Of a stretch of DNA of 64,000 nt, positions 61,780 to 64,000 are shown one piece after another. Location of the stretch: positions 1-64,000 of the forward strand of contig READ01000040.1 of assembly GCA_004293675.1 (NCBI GenBank), written 5' to 3'. The number at the start of each line of letters is the position of its first letter. The first letter of the stretch is position 1. Position numbers and translations under genes: made by a program. Origin of the DNA: Betaproteobacteria bacterium. Its GTDB lineage: Bacteria; Pseudomonadota; Gammaproteobacteria; Burkholderiales; Casimicrobiaceae. The notes under the pieces were generated by a model. That model was not told where the DNA came from. It saw nothing but the letters and a program-made list of their open reading frames with translations, and did no database searches.

Positions 61780-61868
61780 ATCTCAGGGCGAACGCAACGG
61801 GGCGTTGTCTGCTTCGGTAAACCGCATTGGGGCAAGTCCGGCCCCTCTCGCTCGCCTAAAATCTCCAC

Positions 61869-63002
61869 ATGCAATTTCACATTCCCGATCCGCGATTGTT
61901 TGCGGACTACGCGGGCTCGCCGCCCAATCCCCTCATTGATCTGTCGCTCGCCGCGCTCGGTGCCGAGGTCGCCGTCATCGCCGAAAAGCGCGAAACCGAA
62001 CTTCGTGAACGAATGGCGGATGGACTGCTCAGCGGCGCTGTCGAAGACATCGCTGATGCGATGCAGCGCTCGCCTTCACTGGCGGTGCTGCGAATGCTCG
62101 CCCGAGTGCTCGCAACCGCGCACGTGCGCGCTGGGCAATCGCGTGCTGACGCCGCGCTGCCAACGACCGTGTTTGCGTTGCCGATCATCGTTGTCGGCGC
62201 GAACGCATCTCCGGTCAATGTGCCCGGCGCATTGCCCAATGTCGATGAGTTTGTGTCGCTCATGAAAGCGGGTGGTGCTCTGCGGGGCAATCAAACGTTT
62301 GTGATGTCCAACGCGCTAGCATCAGGCGCAGTTTTTTCGCTCAACGCGCTCCACAAGACGCTGCCCTGGTGGCAGATCACCGATCAATCGGCGGTGGCCG
62401 TTGACAAGACCTCGATGCAGTTGCCCGCAAACCAGGAAAGCGTGTTTTTACGCTTTTTGGTGGGCACGGCGCTCGCTGGCCCGGGCGTTGATTTGCTCAC
62501 TGAAAAAGACACTGGAAAATGGGGCATGCCGTTTACGCAGGCCTTTGCGAAACAGCTCGGCGGTGGCACGCTGTCGCTGCTTGCGATGCCGCGCCCACCA
62601 CGTACGCCGCTCGCGGCGTTGTATCAGGGCATGCAGGCACAACGCGAAGTCTCGTTTCAGCTTTTCGCGACCAACGCGATTCGAAAATTTCGCTCGAGTG
62701 TGGGCGAGCCCGAAGCCGTCATCTCAGCCCATCGAACCGCGCGGGGCGGTGAAATCCGTTTGTCGCTCTCGAATCCGTTTGACGAAAAAGGAGCCGAAGG
62801 TTTTCGCGCGGAACTTCACGCCACCGATCGCGCCCAAGACGTGGCCGTGATGATGCAGAACCTGCTGGTTGAATGCAATGTGGAATCGGTGACGACGCTC
62901 GCCGACGTGTTTCCCGATGTTGACAGCGCAACGAGTTTGCCGATTTTGTTTCGTGCGGATGCGCTAGAGACCGAGGTTTCAAGGGCGCTACGGCTGCATT
63001 GA
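61869..63002 (+). CDS. Conserved-looking protein of unknown function (377 residues)
   Basis: I do not recognise the family. The protein is soluble, begins MQFHIPDPRLFADYAGSPPN, has a helical, charged first third (AEVAVIAEKRETELRERMAD), two modestly hydrophobic stretches (TTVFALPIIVVGANASPV, FLRFLVGTALAGPGVDLL) and an LSLSNPFDEKGAEGFRAELH segment near the end. It has no signal peptide or obvious catalytic motif. Codon use is like its neighbours. It is a genuine-looking gene of 1.1 kb with an ATG start and no competing frame. Confidence 0.75.
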   Translation: MQFHIPDPRLFADYAGSPPNPLIDLSLAALGAEVAVIAEKRETELRERMADGLLSGAVEDIADAMQRSPSLAVLRMLARVLATAHVRAGQSRADAALPTTVFALPIIVVGANASPVNVPGALPNVDEFVSLMKAGGALRGNQTFVMSNALASGAVFSLNALHKTLPWWQITDQSAVAVDKTSMQLPANQESVFLRFLVGTALAGPGVDLLTEKDTGKWGMPFTQAFAKQLGGGTLSLLAMPRPPRTPLAALYQGMQAQREVSFQLFATNAIRKFRSSVGEPEAVISAHRTARGGEIRLSLSNPFDEKGAEGFRAELHATDRAQDVAVMMQNLLVECNVESVTTLADVFPDVDSATSLPILFRADALETEVSRALRLH

Positions 63003-63084
63003 GTCGTTTTTTCGGCGCTTCGGCACCGCGCCCGTTCTCATCATCGAAAGATTGTCGTTTGCTCAATGAGCTTTTTCGATTGAA

Positions 63085-63101
63085 GCCCTATGAAATAAGG
63101 C
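63085..63101. repeat. 17-bp palindrome family, copy 7
   Basis: GCCCTATGAAATAAGGC; reversed it reads GCCTTATTTCATAGGGC, differing from copy 5 at only two positions. Confidence 0.7.
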
Positions 63102-63151
63102 ACACGTTCAGTTTTTAACATTTATTGAAAAGCGAATTGAAATTATCCTAA

Positions 63152-63168
63152 CCCATATTTCGTGGGGC
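63152..63168. repeat. 17-bp palindrome family, copy 8 (diverged)
   Basis: CCCATATTTCGTGGGGC, matching copy 6 at 13 of 17 positions and retaining a CCCA/TGGG stem. It lies 50 nt after copy 7, the same spacing seen between copies 4 and 5. Confidence 0.55.
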
Positions 63169-63322
63169 ATTAGCCAAAAAAGTCATTAGCTCGCCAATTC
63201 CATAGATACCGTCCCGCCGCGCAGTCAAACAAACGAGCTTCGAGCCCCGCCGTTCGTGCTTCGTCGCAATGGGCTCGTCGCTGCACCCGCCAATTCACAA
63301 AATCACAGCATCCCACAAAACT

Positions 63323-63841
63323 ATGAATCCCCTGAACATTTTTCCGTCACGCCGGCTGGCTTACTTCGTTGGATTTTTGATCTGCGCTGCGCTCATGGGT
63401 TATGCATTCTTTTTGCAGTACGTGAAAGAGCTCGAGCCCTGCCCGATGTGTTGGTTTCAGCGCGCGGCGCTGCTGGCCATGGCCGTGGTTTTTTTACTGG
63501 CGGCGATCAGCAATCCCGGTAAGCCCGGTGCCAAGCTCTACGCCGTATTGACGCTGTTAACCGGCGGCACGGGGGTGGCACTTGCGGCGCGTCATCTCTA
63601 CATCCAATCCATGCCCGCCGATCAACTGCCGAGCTGCGGTATGGGCATTACCTACATGCTCGAATCAATGCCGTTTTTGGATGTGTTTGCTCGCGCCTTT
63701 AAGGGCAGCACCGAATGCAACAAGATCGATTTGATCCTGGGGCTACCCATTCCCGCGTGGACGCTGATCTTTTTTGTGCTCGCCATCATCGCGAGCTTTT
63801 TGCTTATCAATCACCGCTCGGCGCAGCGCCGACTTTTCTAA
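63323..63841 (+). CDS. dsbB: Disulfide bond formation protein B
   Basis: The 172-residue protein has four transmembrane helices and both DsbB cysteine pairs: CPMC in LEPCPMCWFQRAAL (first periplasmic loop) and the cysteines in LPSCGMGITYML and STECNKIDLILG (second loop). It reoxidises DsbA and passes electrons to quinone. The ATG at 63323 gives the family N-terminus; an upstream in-frame extension of 18 codons does not. Confidence 0.95.
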   Translation: MNPLNIFPSRRLAYFVGFLICAALMGYAFFLQYVKELEPCPMCWFQRAALLAMAVVFLLAAISNPGKPGAKLYAVLTLLTGGTGVALAARHLYIQSMPADQLPSCGMGITYMLESMPFLDVFARAFKGSTECNKIDLILGLPIPAWTLIFFVLAIIASFLLINHRSAQRRLF

Positions 63842-63848
63842 TTTATCT

Positions 63849-64000
63849 ATGAAAAACGCACGTTCGTCTTGGTCATTGGCCTGCTGGGTTGGATTATTAG
63901 CCGCGAGCGCCGCGTTAAATGCGTATAGTCAAACGGCGGCCACCACTGAGTCGCCGATTCGGATATCGGCTGTTGCGCCCAATCAAGCAAGTTTTTCTTC
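63849..64000 (+). CDS. Secreted protein, N-terminal fragment (partial)
   Basis: The frame starts at ATG 63849, 8 nt after dsbB, and runs off the right edge. It reads MKNARSSWSLACWVGLLAAS and then AALNAYSQTAATTESPIRIS, a signal peptide with cleavage near NAYSQ or just after. The rest (AVAPNQASFSS) is too short to identify. Close spacing suggests an operon with dsbB. Confidence 0.75.
   Translation, partial: MKNARSSWSLACWVGLLAASAALNAYSQTAATTESPIRISAVAPNQASFS

Larger units (their letters stand above)
63003..63322. other. 320-bp gap with two palindromes before dsbB
   Basis: The central 63060-63190 is AT-rich and holds palindrome copies at 63085 and 63152. The last 100 nt return to normal composition and should contain the dsbB promoter. 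No gene is seen. Confidence 0.7.

Overview
The window looks like a chromosomal segment of a betaproteobacterium, probably Burkholderiales-like. Reasons: a tuf-rpsJ-S10 ribosomal cluster of proteobacterial type, a proteasome homologue of the kind described from betaproteobacteria (BPH), Hsp33/Hsp15, GluQ, a UreDABCEFG/UrtABCDE urea system, exosortase H, and mid-to-high GC coding sequence (my estimate from reading, not computed) with a few conspicuously AT-rich gaps. The species cannot be named from sequence alone. No tRNA, rRNA, CRISPR array, IS transposase or prophage gene was seen.

Layout. 1-5.2 kb: end of tuf and the S10 operon rpsJ-rplC-rplD-rplW-rplB-rpsS-rplV-rpsC-rplP-rpmC-rpsQ, closed by a strong terminator; the spc operon does not follow. 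5.3-10.9 kb (minus strand): ureD-ureA-ureB-ureC-ureE-ureF-ureG plus a small His-containing membrane protein. 11.1-16.8 kb (plus strand, divergent): the urea ABC importer urtABCDE behind a convincing sigma-54 promoter, so urea uptake and hydrolysis form one nitrogen-acquisition block. 16.8-21.8 kb: a BenE-type permease, a lytic transglycosylase, gluQ, and a tight run BPH-hslO-hslR that looks like a proteostasis operon. 21.8-27.3 kb: four surface-glycan genes (two methyltransferases, an 809-residue glycosyltransferase, a WbsX/GH99-like protein). 27.4-36.0 kb: a tiny membrane protein, an acyl-CoA synthetase, an EamA permease, a patatin, a Y-family polymerase behind a LexA-type box, exosortase H with its partner, a beta-propeller and a polysaccharide deacetylase.

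36.3-42.7 kb (minus strand): a transglutaminase/DUF2126 protein, then a circularly permuted ATP-grasp/alpha-E protein that is split by a frameshifting deletion. 43-47 kb: a c-type cytochrome and a PQQ-type dehydrogenase divergent from a TonB receptor that closely resembles E. coli PqqU (YncD), which reads as a PQQ-scavenging and periplasmic oxidation module. 47-54.9 kb: DUF2145 and its partner, a YiaA/B protein, DUF4288, an M20 peptidase, a tartrate/malate dehydrogenase, an EptA-like phosphoethanolamine transferase and a fluoroacetate-dehalogenase-like hydrolase. 55-58.4 kb: the secreted DUF1501/DUF1800 pair, the latter with dockerin-like repeats. 58.7-64 kb: proS, an N-formylglutamate amidohydrolase-like protein, an unrecognised 377-residue protein, dsbB, and the start of a secreted protein.

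Between genes there are several repeat families: a 31-bp unit inside the urease operon, GC-rich REP-like inverted repeats, a nested composite element near 60.6 kb, and a 17-bp palindrome of the type GCCTTATTTTATAAGGC found about eight times, always in AT-rich gaps. The most promising leads are the BPH-Hsp33-Hsp15 operon, the PqqU/PQQ-dehydrogenase module, the broken ATP-grasp protein and the 17-bp palindrome family.
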